Source of the DNA: Mesostigma viride
Lineage: Eukaryota; Streptophyta; Mesostigmatophyceae; Mesostigmatales; Mesostigmataceae
Assembly: GCA_009746045.1 (NCBI GenBank)
Contig: RPFO01002252.1
Span: 1-64,000 of the forward strand
Reading direction: 5' to 3'
DNA length: 64,000 nucleotides
This document shows, in pieces, positions 51,120-61,353 of this stretch (the first letter of the stretch is position 1; each line of letters starts with the position of its first letter). The position numbers were made by a program, and so were the translations under genes. The notes under the pieces are model-generated. The model was not told the DNA's origin and did no database searches. It worked only from the letters and a program-made list of their open reading frames with translations.

Positions 51120-51286
51120 ATGTCCTCGCAGGGTGAGGGAGCCGGCGAGGGCCGCGCGGCGGGGTGTGACCGGAACCGGATCGACGTCTACTCGAAGACG
51201 AGGAGACAGTGAGCGCGACGTCTTGGAGGTTGTAAACCGTTTTTACAAAGAAATGCATGGCAGAAAAACAGGCTTTAATATTAAAA

Positions 51287-54200
51287 CTACTTATCCGCTC
51301 CCTGCAGGAAAGGAGCGATTTCATCCATCGACAGGCCAGACAACGACGTGATCGAATAATCCTTCTCATCGCCCCACCACGAGGGTTTATACCTATCAAG
51401 AAACGCGTGCATGTCCGCCTTCGAAATTTCCAAGTAACCACCGCCACGGCTATTGCCCTTCGCCCCTTGGCAGAAATTCCCAGAGTCGGGCTTAACAAGC
51501 TGTTGATGAGCCCGCTACATTGCGCAAAAGACAAACTACCAGCCTCGCCTGCTCCGCCGGTATCCAAATGTTGAGCGCATGAACCAGGCCTTGTCGGCAA
51601 TTTCGCTATCAATTTTATTCCCTAGTGCAATCGTCTCGTCGCGCGTCAACTTCATTGTGAGATTGGACGGATCAGCCGTCGTGATGAAGTCGATGATAGG
51701 CGTCCCTTCTAGTAGCTTGAGCGTAATGGCCAGAGACTGTGCTAGTCCAAAACGAGAATACGCCTTCAAATCAAACAAGGACTCTGACTTCTGCAGAATC
51801 AACAGATTGTCTCTGAAATGCTCCTTGGTTCCTAGTCCCGTCAACTTCGAATATTGCCGAATGCCAGCGTACGCCTTCCTCCCCATCTCCTTGTCCAGAA
51901 TTTGAGGGAGCTCGTCGTCGATGAGATCATACGGAATCATGTACAACCGGTGAACCAGTTCGTACACCGCCTTCAGACGCATTTCGTACGGTGAAAGTGG
52001 AACCGTGCCGCCGATTCTCCCCTCTAGATCCTTGTACTCCTCCTCGCTCAGAAGCACCACCTCCCTGTCCTTGTCTGGATCTTCTAGTACCGGAAGCGGA
52101 GGGGCGTCGATGTCCCCCAACTCCTCCACTGCCGACACCTCCACGCCGTAGTCCTCCGTCAGTATCTTGATGAGATTTCCCTTGTAGTGGGACCTCGACA
52201 CCGCGAGATCTTGCTGGTTCCGGCAGAAGAGACGGAACTTGGGGCAATTTCTGTCATAGATACGCGACTTGTCCGCGCTCCAGTCGCAGACTACGTCGGC
52301 GTTGTCGAACAGCAGCTGGATGAGCGCAGTGTCCCCCGCGATCATGTTCTCGACGATCGTACCGTAGTCCGTTGGAGGCCTGTCAAGAAGCGAAGTCGTG
52401 TCTCGATAGAAGATGACCATCTCTCCCTTGACTAAGTGGCGCACCCTGAAAATTTGCTGGAGGGTTGTCGTGTAGCTCGCGTAGTAGTCCCCGTTGATGA
52501 AGAGTCCCACCATGCTGTCGAACGTGTGCTCCGTGTAGCTGACTCCAACCGTGATCGTGGGGCTGAAGATCAAAAAGTCCAAGTCAGCCCACGCAGCATT
52601 CGCGCCAACCTCCAGATCCTCCTTGCTCGTCAGACTAGTGTAGAGACGCCCGTTCTTGCGCTTGTCGATGAAGGGTTTGAGTGCCTCATACGCCATGGCG
52701 GCCTCTTTTTTGCCAGACATTGGGCAGAAAATCCTCTCTCCGGCCTCTATCCTCCTCTCACACTCAGCGACAAAGCGGTCCACGCAGACCTTTCGCCAGT
52801 TCTTCTCTGAGGTCACGTCCACCCATCGCAGAGTCCTGTTGGTAGGGCGCCTGAAGGTGTTGCAATCCACCTCCATAGTGTCCGCCGCGCGATAGGCCGC
52901 TATGAAATCGTAGACCTTTCGAGTAACAGTAGCGTCTAGCGCGATCACGACCTTGGACGTTTCGATGAGCCTGACGAATTTTCTCAACACCTCGCGACGG
53001 TTCTCCACGTAGCGCTGTGAAAGGGCAGTGAGGGTGTTGTAAATTTCGTCCAGGATGAGGAGGTCGAACGGTTGGTCCGTGAGGCGCAAGATGCTGTTCA
53101 GGACTATCAACACCCTGTCGTCAGAAATCATCCCCTTTGAGCCGCTGAGATAGTGACGAAAATTTGGGTCACTGTACAGGAGATGGAACGCGTTGCCTTC
53201 CCATACAATTGTCCTCCCACCCTCGCCCAGAGACTTGTAGTTGCGATCCTCCTCCTTTGATAGGCTAATGTTGGCAACGATGCAGCACACGCGAATACCT
53301 GGATCCCTCCTCACCGCCTCGTTGACGAGTTCACGAATCCTCTCAGATTTACCTGTCCCGCAGTTGGACTGGACGAGGAAGGTGCTCTTATGCGGTCCCC
53401 CAAATAGCGCATCCCAGCTGAATGGCTTGATTTTTTCGGACGAATACGTGTGAGTGAACGGCACTTGGTCAGATCCCGGTTGCTGCATCACGGGAGGTGC
53501 GATCTCGATCTTGCGAGCGTCTGGCGATTTCCTGTAGCAGTCATAAAAAACTTGTCCTGACGGGTATTGGAGCGTGAATGGGCCGTTCTTCTCGTGCACC
53601 TTGTTGCATATGAGGCAGATGTGATCGTCGCATTGCTGGTACTTCACCCTCACGAGCTTGACGTCTGGAGACAACTCAATGTAGCCGCACTCGAGATAGT
53701 CACACTCCGGAGCCACCTTCTCCATCGCCGCGAGAGATGCAGAAACGTCAATGTCCTTGCCCGCCGCCTTCACCGTGCACTCGCGACGTCCGCGAACCCC
53801 TCTCCTCTTCAACGATGCCGCCCAGTCCGGGGGCGCACTCACCAATACCCCGCCCGAGACGTCGTCCGGCGAGTAGATGTTGATGAGATGGTCGAGGAAG
53901 TCACTAGACGAGCCTTCACATGTGCGCAGAATTCCCAGAGGGTCAGTGTCCCCGAATTTGTGCATCCCGACGCATCGGAAAAGACTGTCTCTCCTGTAGA
54001 CTGCTTCGTCTATCACCGTGTCCATTTCACCGAAATAGTCAGCTGGGTGGCGGCAGATCTCGTCGAATTGCTCTTGACCGTTCACTTTGAACTTCAGCAG
54101 CTCGTGCGCGTCCTCGTGAACGGGAGATGACAGGTCGAAAGAAGCGCGCTTGATGAAATCGGTGAGGCCGCTGTACCAAAACACTCTCGCGTCCAGGTCG

Positions 54201-54772
54201 GCAAGAACGAGACCGCGCACGACGATGTGGAAAGACGACTTGAACAAATCCTTCTTCATGCGAGACGCCGTGCTGACCTCGTAGCGAAAGTCCTTGGTTG
54301 CGATGTTCAGGACGACGCGGCAGTACTCGTCGTGAACACGGCGAAAGTGTCCCGGGTAATCGATGTTCGCCAGACGCTCGTCATCTGGGTCGACCTTGTC
54401 GTCAATGTCGACGTACGCCCACGACGGGTCGTCGGGTTGTATGACTTCGTCGAGCGTGCGGCGAACGGGATGAGCAGCACACTCCGCATAGATCCGCGAA
54501 AAGTCTGCGAGGTTGCCATAATGCGCGTACTCGTTGGCGTCCTTCGTGTTGATGCCACGCGCGCAAATGAAGCGATGGCCGAGAGACACCCCAGCCTCTT
54601 TTGTGGGAGCCTTCTTGTAGCGCCATTGCGTGACGACCTTGTTCATGGTCTCATGGGTGGCCTCGGGTGGTGGGTGGAGTAGAGCCAGCCACGGAATGTC
54701 AACGTCCTTTATACTCCCACGGTGCTTTCTAGAAGGTTCGACTGTGACGACACGACTCGGTTCAGACGACAT
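51287..54772 (-). CDS. viral primase-helicase (AEP primase plus UL9-like SF2 helicase)
   Basis: The main frame is 1,078 residues (54772 to 51536). Primase part: AYVDIDD (motif I), FKSSFHIVV (motif II, S-x-H) and VYRRDSLFRCVGMHK (motif III), as in archaeo-eukaryotic primases. A Cys cluster follows (CDDHICLICNK). Helicase part: SNCGTGKSERI (Walker A), LLILDEIYNTL (Walker B), SPTITVGVSYTE, QQIFRVRHL (motif VI), as in herpes origin-binding UL9-type helicases. It primes and unwinds DNA for viral replication. Beyond the stop at 51536, clear coding (RYKPSWWGDEKDYSITSLSG) continues in other frames to a TAG at 51287-51289, so the true C-terminus is about 80 residues longer and the gene carries one or two frame breaks. 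Confidence 0.85.
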
Positions 54773-54924
54773 GATAGTATATTACTTGTTTAGAAAAAAA
54801 AAATTCAGATTATAAAATGCCAAACCCTCGAACCTCGACCCTCGAGAAAAATGTTCCCATGGAACTTTTATATTCCCTGTATAATGCATGCAGTTTAGAA
54901 TACCCTTTTCGACATTCATGAAAA

Positions 54925-54938
54925 TTTCCCACGGGAAA
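54925..54938 (-). terminator. hairpin 4 nt after the recombinase stop
   Basis: TTTCCC-AC-GGGAAA is a perfect palindrome 4 nt downstream of the minus-strand stop at 54943. A second hairpin (GTTCC-CAT-GGAAC) lies at 54853-54865. They are candidates for transcript 3' ends between the two viral genes. Confidence 0.4.
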
Positions 54939-54942
54939 CTAT

Positions 54943-56205
54943 CTACTTTTTCCTCGGCCTCAGCCGACGTCCGCCAGTCTCGCCACCCTGCCTCTCGTAA
55001 ACGGCTCCTGTCAGTACGTCATGGCCCATCATGTCGCCAGCCCATTTACGTTTCTTAAATGAAGCGCCCTTCAGGAAACGAGTGATGTATGCTTGTCGCG
55101 TGGCGTCGATGCCTCCGTAAATCCGGTTGTAACGGGCGCTGTAGAGCTCGTGTTTGATCGGAATGCCAGGCTCTGATTCGAAAAGGAATTTCTGTCCAGC
55201 CTTAGCACGGGCATCTAACGCTTTGATGAGCTTTCCGTACTTCTTCGGGATGACGACGTCATAAACTGGCATGCTGTGCTGCGTTTTGAAATTCTGGATG
55301 TAGAATCTCCTCTCGCTCGGGATGTAGCCGTTCTCGTGCGGTCCTAGCTCAGCGACCGAGTCGACGATGCGCATCTGGTCGTGATTGTAACGCGTCGGTG
55401 GTAGATCTTCACCCGAGAGATAGATCAAGCCCATGAGCGCGGCGTCGGACGTGGGATCGGCTTCGTACTCTGCTTTGGCGATCTTCTGGAGCTGTTCGTA
55501 CGTGTACCTCAGCGGCTTGTTCTCGGCACGGTCAAACCGTCTGTCCAGGTCACCAACCTTCAGCTCCCTGACGCGAGCAGTGTACGCGTCCGTAACGTGA
55601 CTTGGGAGCCTCTTCTCGGGCGGCATCATTCGGTTCACGCCGTTGATGACCCCGAGGAGCTGCTTCTCATTCTCCCTCCAGGCGTCGTCCTTCGAGTGCT
55701 GGGTCTTGCGCTTGGGTTCTGATGTCTCGTGCACCACGCGAAGAACACGAGCTGTGTCGGCAAGGCAATCAACGGACTCGTACTGCGAGCACCCCAGTTT
55801 GTCGAGCAGGACCCGCATCCTGCCAATGTATCCCAAAGCGGTCTTGCGAGTCGCCCCGCGCTCCTTCGATGGCCTGCCACGCTCGTGCTGCTCTGGTCGC
55901 GCTTCCGCTGCGGCGACGGCCTCGTCGAAGGTCCAGTACCGCCCTCCTCCAGCTCGCGCAGGCGATTCCTCGTGGTGCGGTGGCTCCGGCGAGGGTGGAG
56001 AGGTCGCCTGCAAGCCGATTTTTTCCGCACACTCGGGGTTATTTGCGATCCATCGATCACTGGGATTCCAGACGCCCTTCTTGACCTTGCTTTTCGCCGA
56101 GATGCAGTTCGTCTGGTCGCGGGCGATTGCTCGCCTCTTCGCCTGGGCCCGTCGCCATTGCTCGCGACGCTCCTCTACGGTCACCGTCATCTGATGACTG
56201 AACAT
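54943..56205 (-). CDS. tyrosine recombinase / integrase
   Basis: A 420-residue protein. The N-terminal 90 residues are basic and unordered, then a SAM-like helical domain (ALGYIGRMRVLLDKLGC). The catalytic domain has an Arg near LPPTRYNHDQMRI, a Lys/Arg region, then DATRQAYITRFL (second Arg) and MGHDVLTGAVYER, the GH box with the Tyr nucleophile. The C-terminus is basic. Tyrosine recombinases are the integrases of many polinton-like viruses, in place of the retroviral-type integrase of classic Polintons. ATG 56205 is preceded at about 56,230 by GGTATAAAAAG on the minus strand, a good TATA box; a second in-frame ATG lies at 56190. It overlaps the end of the upstream ORF. Confidence 0.8.
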   Translation of the reverse strand: MFSHQMTVTVEERREQWRRAQAKRRAIARDQTNCISAKSKVKKGVWNPSDRWIANNPECAEKIGLQATSPPSPEPPHHEESPARAGGGRYWTFDEAVAAAEARPEQHERGRPSKERGATRKTALGYIGRMRVLLDKLGCSQYESVDCLADTARVLRVVHETSEPKRKTQHSKDDAWRENEKQLLGVINGVNRMMPPEKRLPSHVTDAYTARVRELKVGDLDRRFDRAENKPLRYTYEQLQKIAKAEYEADPTSDAALMGLIYLSGEDLPPTRYNHDQMRIVDSVAELGPHENGYIPSERRFYIQNFKTQHSMPVYDVVIPKKYGKLIKALDARAKAGQKFLFESEPGIPIKHELYSARYNRIYGGIDATRQAYITRFLKGASFKKRKWAGDMMGHDVLTGAVYERQGGETGGRRLRPRKK

Positions 56206-56551
56206 GAGACAATTTTTTGGCTCGAGGCTTTTTATACCCTACGGGGTGGATCCTTGGGCGCCCTCGAGGCCGTTTCGGTTCGTGTCGTTTTTCCGTTTTG
56301 GAGGGTGAGCGCCCACGTGGACGCCTGCGATCGCCCACCAAGGCGAGGATGGCCAATCGGATTTCGGGGCTCATGTCGTGACAGGTGGACGGAATCGTGT
56401 CGTGGTGGCCTGCTTCTTGAAGGATCCTGACGACACGTTCTAGAGTTTTCTGCCCCAGTCGAGAACCCGAACAATATCGGAGGAGTGCTTGGGTGTCCAA
56501 CACGTACTCCTTCTCGGCGCCTGCGTATCGTTTGATGGACGGAATATCCAT
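56057..56551 (-). CDS. hypothetical viral protein with AT-hook
   Basis: A 164-residue frame starting at the ATG at 56551, with TATACTATGG at the start, close to the ATATACTATC before the primase ATG. Residues 1-75 look globular (VLDTQALLRYC, KTLERVVRILQEAGHHDT, MSPEIRLAILALVGD). Residues about 95-105 contain KRPRGRPRIHP, a classic AT-hook for minor-groove binding. The last 50 residues overlap the recombinase gene in another frame and look like shadow sequence, so the protein may really end earlier or be joined to the recombinase by a frameshift; a TAG blocks a simple upstream extension of the recombinase frame. Confidence 0.5.
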   Translation of the reverse strand: MDIPSIKRYAGAEKEYVLDTQALLRYCSGSRLGQKTLERVVRILQEAGHHDTIPSTCHDMSPEIRLAILALVGDRRRPRGRSPSKTEKRHEPKRPRGRPRIHPVGYKKPRAKKLSHVQSSDDGDRRGASRAMATGPGEEASNRPRPDELHLGEKQGQEGRLESQ

Positions 56552-56573
56552 AGTATATCATGTTCAGAGAAAA

Positions 56574-57457
56574 TTATTTTATCGAGAGAAATGTATTGAA
56601 GTTTCGACGAAACATTTTTTTCGGGTCGCGCTGGTCGAAGTCGACAGCGAAGAAGTCGTGAGGATCGTCCTTGACGGCGTGGTCCCATAGCGCGAGAAAC
56701 TCGTCCGGCGCCACAGCCCCCGCGCTCTCTTCCGCGATCTGTCGCGCGGCTCGATGGTCCTTCGTTCTGAACAGCGCAAGAAACGATATATTCGCTCGCA
56801 CTGCTCGTGGTACGCCACCGCTTGTGTACGCCTGTGTCAGGAAAATCATGCTCGTGAGGAAGTGTCTGTGTTTGAACGCGAAAGCCGCAACAGCGTTTTT
56901 GCTAGAGCTCTGATAGAGGGCACTGCCTTGCATGTCGTCTATCAGAATGAGCGACGAAGGAGGACCGTGCTCGAACCTTGTCGCAGGTTTATCCCAGTTC
57001 ATTGCATCAAGGCGTAGGTACATGGAGAGGTCCATGAGTTCTGCGTTTTTTTCCCATCCACGTATTCGCGTTTGAACGTTTCCCAGACCTTGAGATCGTC
57101 CTTGTACCTCTCGTATTCGTGGAGGTCAGACTTTATATGATCTATCATCCCATCGAATGCCAGGTTAGAGTAGACTTCCATCGTCATAGCTGGTTCCGGG
57201 AGCTCCTTGTATTTTGGCTCCGTGTGGGCACTCCCTGAAATGAGGTACAGCTTGTCGAATGAGTTGTTAGCAAAGTAAGCCTTCGCCATGTTGACTGCCG
57301 ATGTAGTTTTCCCAGACCGTCGAGCTCCGCAGAAGTTTGCGATGAAATGAAGACTCGGCATATTCGGTGGAGCAGGACGCTGTGGGGCGTATCGTTGCTT
57401 GATGTCTTTGTTCTCAAGTGAATGAATTCGTCGCTCTTCGATGATAGCCATTATCAT
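56574..57457 (-). CDS. DNA-packaging ATPase (FtsK-HerA/A32 type), frame-shifted at A7
   Basis: Two frames form one ATPase. Part 1 (57457 to about 57045) has FIANFCGARRSGKTTSAVNM (Walker A GARRSGKT). Part 2 (to 56574) has SLILIDDMQGSALY (Walker B), SMIFLTQAY and RAVRANISFLALFRTKD, the pattern of the A32/FtsK-like packaging ATPases that pump DNA into double-jelly-roll capsids. The frame change is -1 (or one missing base) at a run of seven A on the coding strand (plus 57045-57051), between DGK and the residues NAELM. The canonical X-XXY-YYZ frame is not present there. Together they make about 290 residues, near the usual length for the family. Confidence 0.8.
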
Positions 57458-57469
57458 TCTGAAGACATT

Positions 57470-57996
57470 TTAATCGTCCAGACTAGCAAGGAGAGACGCG
57501 CGGATGGCGGCCATGCGCATCTCGTATGGCGTCATCGCGACAGGTGGCGGTGGTGGAGGTGGGAGCTGTCGGGTCTTGATCGGGGGTGGCGGAGAGTCCG
57601 GCTCTGTCTCCTTGGGCTTTCGACCCCGTCTTGGTTTTGGCGTGTCGGCGGGGGTTGAGGCGACGGAATCTTCAGCGAGAAGGCGTTCAATCCGCGATTT
57701 GTTGCGGGCTTCTTGCAGCTCGAGTTCGACTAGCCTTTGCCGCTGAATCTCCAATTCCTTTGCAAGGACCTTTCGTTTCGTTATCTCTGCCTCCTTTTCT
57801 CGTTTCGTCTCTTCTCCCTCTCGGCTTTTGCGCGTTGCTGGTAAACCCTCATTTTGTCGCGAAGGGCTTTTTTCTGTTCATCATTCAGCGGTTGTCCCTT
57901 TCGAATTGTCTTGACCAGGTCAACCTGCTCTTCCCGCGTCTCGGCGAAGGTTTCGTCTTGGTAGCTCGTTGGGGTCTCTGAAGCCTCAGAGGCCAT
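57470..57996 (-). CDS. coiled-coil protein with Pro-rich tail, frame-shifted
   Basis: The frame from the ATG at 57996 (71 residues, ending KRRNEKRRQR) and the frame ending at 57470 join near 57,800. There, reading the -1 frame gives an unbroken Lys/Glu coiled coil (EITKRKVLAKELEIQRQRLV). Then ERLLAEDS, PKPRRGRKPKE (AT-hook-like) and an eight-Pro tract. No family is recognised. It is the first minus-strand gene of the block and diverges from the 921-residue gene with only 24 bp between the ATGs. Confidence 0.6.
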
Positions 57997-58020
57997 GTTT
58001 ATATTCTAGGTAGATAATAA
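57997..58020. promoter_or_regulatory. 24-bp bidirectional promoter between viral gene blocks
   Basis: The two divergent ATGs (57996 minus, 58021 plus) are separated by 24 bp containing TTTATATTCTAGG and AGATAATAA. On each strand a TATA/AATA-rich element sits immediately before the ATG. Related ATATACTAT elements precede the ATGs at 54772 and 56551. Core promoter elements must therefore lie within or next to coding sequence. Confidence 0.4.
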
Positions 58021-60786
58021 ATGGTCGTTCTAACAACATTGAGCAGACCGACCAATCTCGCCACCGGGTTAACGCTCGACCCTGAAATGGAGGAGCGTGT
58101 TTCTAACATCGAAACAGACATAGATGGGCTTCAAGCTAGCGTTACGTTACTTCTTGGCACTTCACATCCATTCGATGAGTCACTCGTTGTCGACGGATTC
58201 AAAATTTTCTACCCGAGCCAGCCGACAAATGTGCGACTCGGAGACAATTACGACGACGAGACCGCAAGCGACCCATCGGAACTTGCTTACAGTCTCGTCG
58301 TGAATGGGTATTCCTATTTTAAATCAGGGACTACTTTAGTCGACGATCTCACTCTAAATGAACCTTACCTTACGGCGAAAGTGGGAGCAACCCAGTACCA
58401 CGTCTTCGACTTTAGCCCTGATACGTTGCTAGACCCTGGTGGCAGAGTCCTGACCCGCGCGCAATTGGACTACCTTTTTGACCAACACGGGGTAGGCAAA
58501 ACGTCGATAGCTAACTTGAACGGGGATTTCGTCCTCCATCTCGAAGACGGGACGACCGTGTCGCACCAAAACGCGTTCAACGTCATCAATGACCAGGATG
58601 TGCGAGTCCAGCTGCCCTACAACGTTACGAATGGCGACGCGAGTGGAATCTGTAAGTTTACCTATCGCGACTACCACACGACCCAGGCGCGCACGGGGGA
58701 GAGCGTTGTGGACGGAGAGGTAGGATATCCATACTTTTCCGACTCTTTCTATGGTCTCGGCGGATCTCGATTTAACGGCCTCCCTCTCCGCGTGGAGTTG
58801 TTGTCTTTCGCCACGATTCGCGACGACAACCGCCGCCTTCCACTAACTGGGAGATCCTTCACCATCACGCGTACATACTCGCCACTGACGGACTGGCGAA
58901 TGGGTCCGATTGACCCTGTGAACGCACTCTACTGGAGCACCAATCCAACCACCGCTAATTGGGAGGTCGTAGAGGGAACGACCCTCAAACAGGGCATAAA
59001 GATGACGACCCCCTTCGCATACCAACGCAAACTCCCCATCAGGTGGTACATGAATTCCACCCAGCTCACGCCGACCACTCCGACCATCGGCGGAGTCTCC
59101 CTCTCGCAAAACGGGGGACTGCGCGGGGAAGACGCCGTAATCACCGCGCCAGTCGCGGCAGATAGTAACAAGTATATGAACTACGAGATAGACGTCTACA
59201 ACGACTCGACCCTCACCTCCTACACCACCCACAAAGGAGGGGTGATGGTATGCGTTTCAAAAATGAGCCAACTGCACTCCGGCATCCGGACACCAAGTTC
59301 CTACATTTCATATCTAAATCCTGTAAAAATCGCGATCAACGGCGTCTACGCAGACCATGATGTGGGGTGGGGAAAGTCGTTGCCTCCTCTCACCGGTTTT
59401 CATCTGTTGGCGAACGGAGTATCTCAAGGGGCCTTGGATGGGACGTTGAAGACAACGACGTTTCAAAATCCATCCGAAGGCGATGATGTAGAACTCAGAT
59501 ACAGGATCGTAACCGTAAAGGACTCGCCAAACCTGTCAGGAGAGACCGTGGAGATAGACGGCCCCGCTACGACGCTCCATTCTCTAGAATCATTCTCGCG
59601 CCACTCCGTGACCACGCTGCAAGCAGAAGCTTCGAAATACTACTTTGAAGGGTCTCCCGAAAAATTCTTTTTTGTAAAAACAGCCACTCCGGCACCAAGC
59701 AAATGTGTTGTTTTTTCAGAGCAGCTCATCGACGGCCCATTTCTATTGTGTTTTCGGCTATATTTGGGCAGCAACGATGCTTTCGTCTCGTTTGCAGAAA
59801 ATACTATGTCTTTGACGAATAAATATCACCCGGCCACGACAGATGCCCATCAGAATTGGAGAAATGCGGCTACGACGCATTGGGGTATGCTGGGTATCAA
59901 TCTGCACCATAGTGACTATGCACTCGACCTGTTTGACAATCTGAAGTCGAAGGTTCGATACACGTTAAACTCATCATGGAGACAACAAAACAGCTACTGG
60001 GTGGCATTTCGAAGAAAATCGGATGGGAAGGTGGAGCGTTATATATCCAAAACAACTCCTCAAGAACTTAGTGACATGACTAAAATCTCAAACTCGTCCG
60101 GTATATTTACAACCACTCCTACAGACATTCTTGACCCGTACATTCCGATGCCCCTCCGACCAGTCTTCCACTTGAGCGGAGAGTACCACGGCGCGTATGT
60201 CTGGCCAATCAAAGATGACCTACAAGACATAGAGTTCGACTCTCTAAAAACCAACAACCCATCCGGATCGTACACAGCCGTCGGAGACGTGTTGGAGCTG
60301 CGTCACAGGTCCACCTCGTCGAGGAATTGTAGCATTTTTGGCAAATATAGCGTCACAAAACCCGTACCGGGTGTGGCGGATACTTGGTTTAAGGAGCTAA
60401 CACTCACGAATGAGAGTGTCATCCGCACGGTTGTTAAGTGTCCCGATGTTCAATACGGCGTGCAAATGAACCAATATACTGCCAAAATATATGGGATTCT
60501 ACCAGCTCGTCAGTCGGTAAGGAAGTTTTATGTAAGACTTGGATTTTCAAACACCAAGTTGAGCAATGATCCGTTGCTTATCAGCGTAGTCGTTGGAGAA
60601 GCGTGGACTGGCGGTTTTTCTACAACGACAATATCAAAATCCTCGTCGTACGTTGACATAACCTGTGATCATATTTCACTGGTTGATCCTCCAGTTACTG
60701 GTATGATCCATTTGGCGACCGTGACGTTCCAGGTATTAGATCCAACAGTATCTGGCCCGACCCGCTTTTATTTGCTTCTAGCCTAA
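58021..60786 (+). CDS. large unknown virion-type protein (921 residues)
   Basis: A 921-residue protein. Residues 20-50 (MEERVSNIETDIDGLQASVTLL) look like a short trimeric coiled coil, as at the N-terminus of fibre or tail proteins. The rest is rich in Thr, Ser, Tyr and Asn with strand-like segments, has few charges and no enzyme motif; the C-terminus (VRLGFSNTKLSND to PTRFYLLLA) looks like a beta-domain. Size, composition and its place at the head of the structural operon suggest a fibre or receptor-binding protein. This is inference; I recognise no family. Confidence 0.65.
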   Translation: MVVLTTLSRPTNLATGLTLDPEMEERVSNIETDIDGLQASVTLLLGTSHPFDESLVVDGFKIFYPSQPTNVRLGDNYDDETASDPSELAYSLVVNGYSYFKSGTTLVDDLTLNEPYLTAKVGATQYHVFDFSPDTLLDPGGRVLTRAQLDYLFDQHGVGKTSIANLNGDFVLHLEDGTTVSHQNAFNVINDQDVRVQLPYNVTNGDASGICKFTYRDYHTTQARTGESVVDGEVGYPYFSDSFYGLGGSRFNGLPLRVELLSFATIRDDNRRLPLTGRSFTITRTYSPLTDWRMGPIDPVNALYWSTNPTTANWEVVEGTTLKQGIKMTTPFAYQRKLPIRWYMNSTQLTPTTPTIGGVSLSQNGGLRGEDAVITAPVAADSNKYMNYEIDVYNDSTLTSYTTHKGGVMVCVSKMSQLHSGIRTPSSYISYLNPVKIAINGVYADHDVGWGKSLPPLTGFHLLANGVSQGALDGTLKTTTFQNPSEGDDVELRYRIVTVKDSPNLSGETVEIDGPATTLHSLESFSRHSVTTLQAEASKYYFEGSPEKFFFVKTATPAPSKCVVFSEQLIDGPFLLCFRLYLGSNDAFVSFAENTMSLTNKYHPATTDAHQNWRNAATTHWGMLGINLHHSDYALDLFDNLKSKVRYTLNSSWRQQNSYWVAFRRKSDGKVERYISKTTPQELSDMTKISNSSGIFTTTPTDILDPYIPMPLRPVFHLSGEYHGAYVWPIKDDLQDIEFDSLKTNNPSGSYTAVGDVLELRHRSTSSRNCSIFGKYSVTKPVPGVADTWFKELTLTNESVIRTVVKCPDVQYGVQMNQYTAKIYGILPARQSVRKFYVRLGFSNTKLSNDPLLISVVVGEAWTGGFSTTTISKSSSYVDITCDHISLVDPPVTGMIHLATVTFQVLDPTVSGPTRFYLLLA

Positions 60787-60833
60787 GCTACTATTATGGT
60801 TCAAGCCTGTCGTCAATTGGCGGCAATCACGGG

Positions 60834-61331
60834 ATGGACGTGGCCCTGTATGAAGATGTCCGAGAAACTAGGCGTATATCGCACACGATATTGGAAGCAG
60901 ATTCTTTGGTCGGTCTGAGGCAGCCCATATACGACTACCCGCTTCCGCAATTTTGGCACGGCGCCCCTGTGGCCGTGATGTCTTTCCACGACCCGGCCAC
61001 ACAATCGGAACTAACTCTTCCGACCGCGTTGACCAATATCCTTGTCAGGTTAACATTTGATAACAACCCACCAACGATTCTCGACATATCAAACCCATAT
61101 CGCTTAACGGCTAGCGGCCTGTCCGTCTGGCCGGTAAACGTTATAATTGGCAGCAACTGGAATGTTGTTTCAGGATACGAGGAGGATGACGGGGTGTTTG
61201 AAATCGCATTGCGGATTCCTCGCATCACCACTGACACGTCAACAAACATAGCACTCTCTACGGCGTTTTGCAAGTCGCGCGCTGGAAAAATGGCCGTGTC
61301 GACTAACAAGACCCTCACTTGGACGTTATAA
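60834..61331 (+). CDS. hypothetical viral protein
   Basis: A 165-residue protein in the structural gene row, 47 bp after the 921-residue gene. It has alternating hydrophobic strand-like segments (LTNILVRLTFDNNPPTILDI, LSVWPVNVIIGSNWNVVSGY, VFEIALRIPRI), so it is probably a small beta-sandwich. No family is recognised; a minor capsid or fibre-associated role is plausible from position only. Confidence 0.55.
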   Translation: MDVALYEDVRETRRISHTILEADSLVGLRQPIYDYPLPQFWHGAPVAVMSFHDPATQSELTLPTALTNILVRLTFDNNPPTILDISNPYRLTASGLSVWPVNVIIGSNWNVVSGYEEDDGVFEIALRIPRITTDTSTNIALSTAFCKSRAGKMAVSTNKTLTWTL

Positions 61332-61353
61332 AAATCTATGATTATATGCAGAA

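Noticed and set aside
50632-51351. 239-residue ORF made of repeated GEKLSLVTLKRKNGQFFAT units
   Set aside because: The repeats are translations of the palindromic 111-bp DNA repeats, identical in shape on both strands, with no independent protein evidence.
57045-57051. Canonical programmed -1 frameshift in the packaging ATPase
   Set aside because: The seven A are preceded by GGG and are not in the X-XXY-YYZ register, and no downstream pseudoknot was identified. An indel is the simpler reading.
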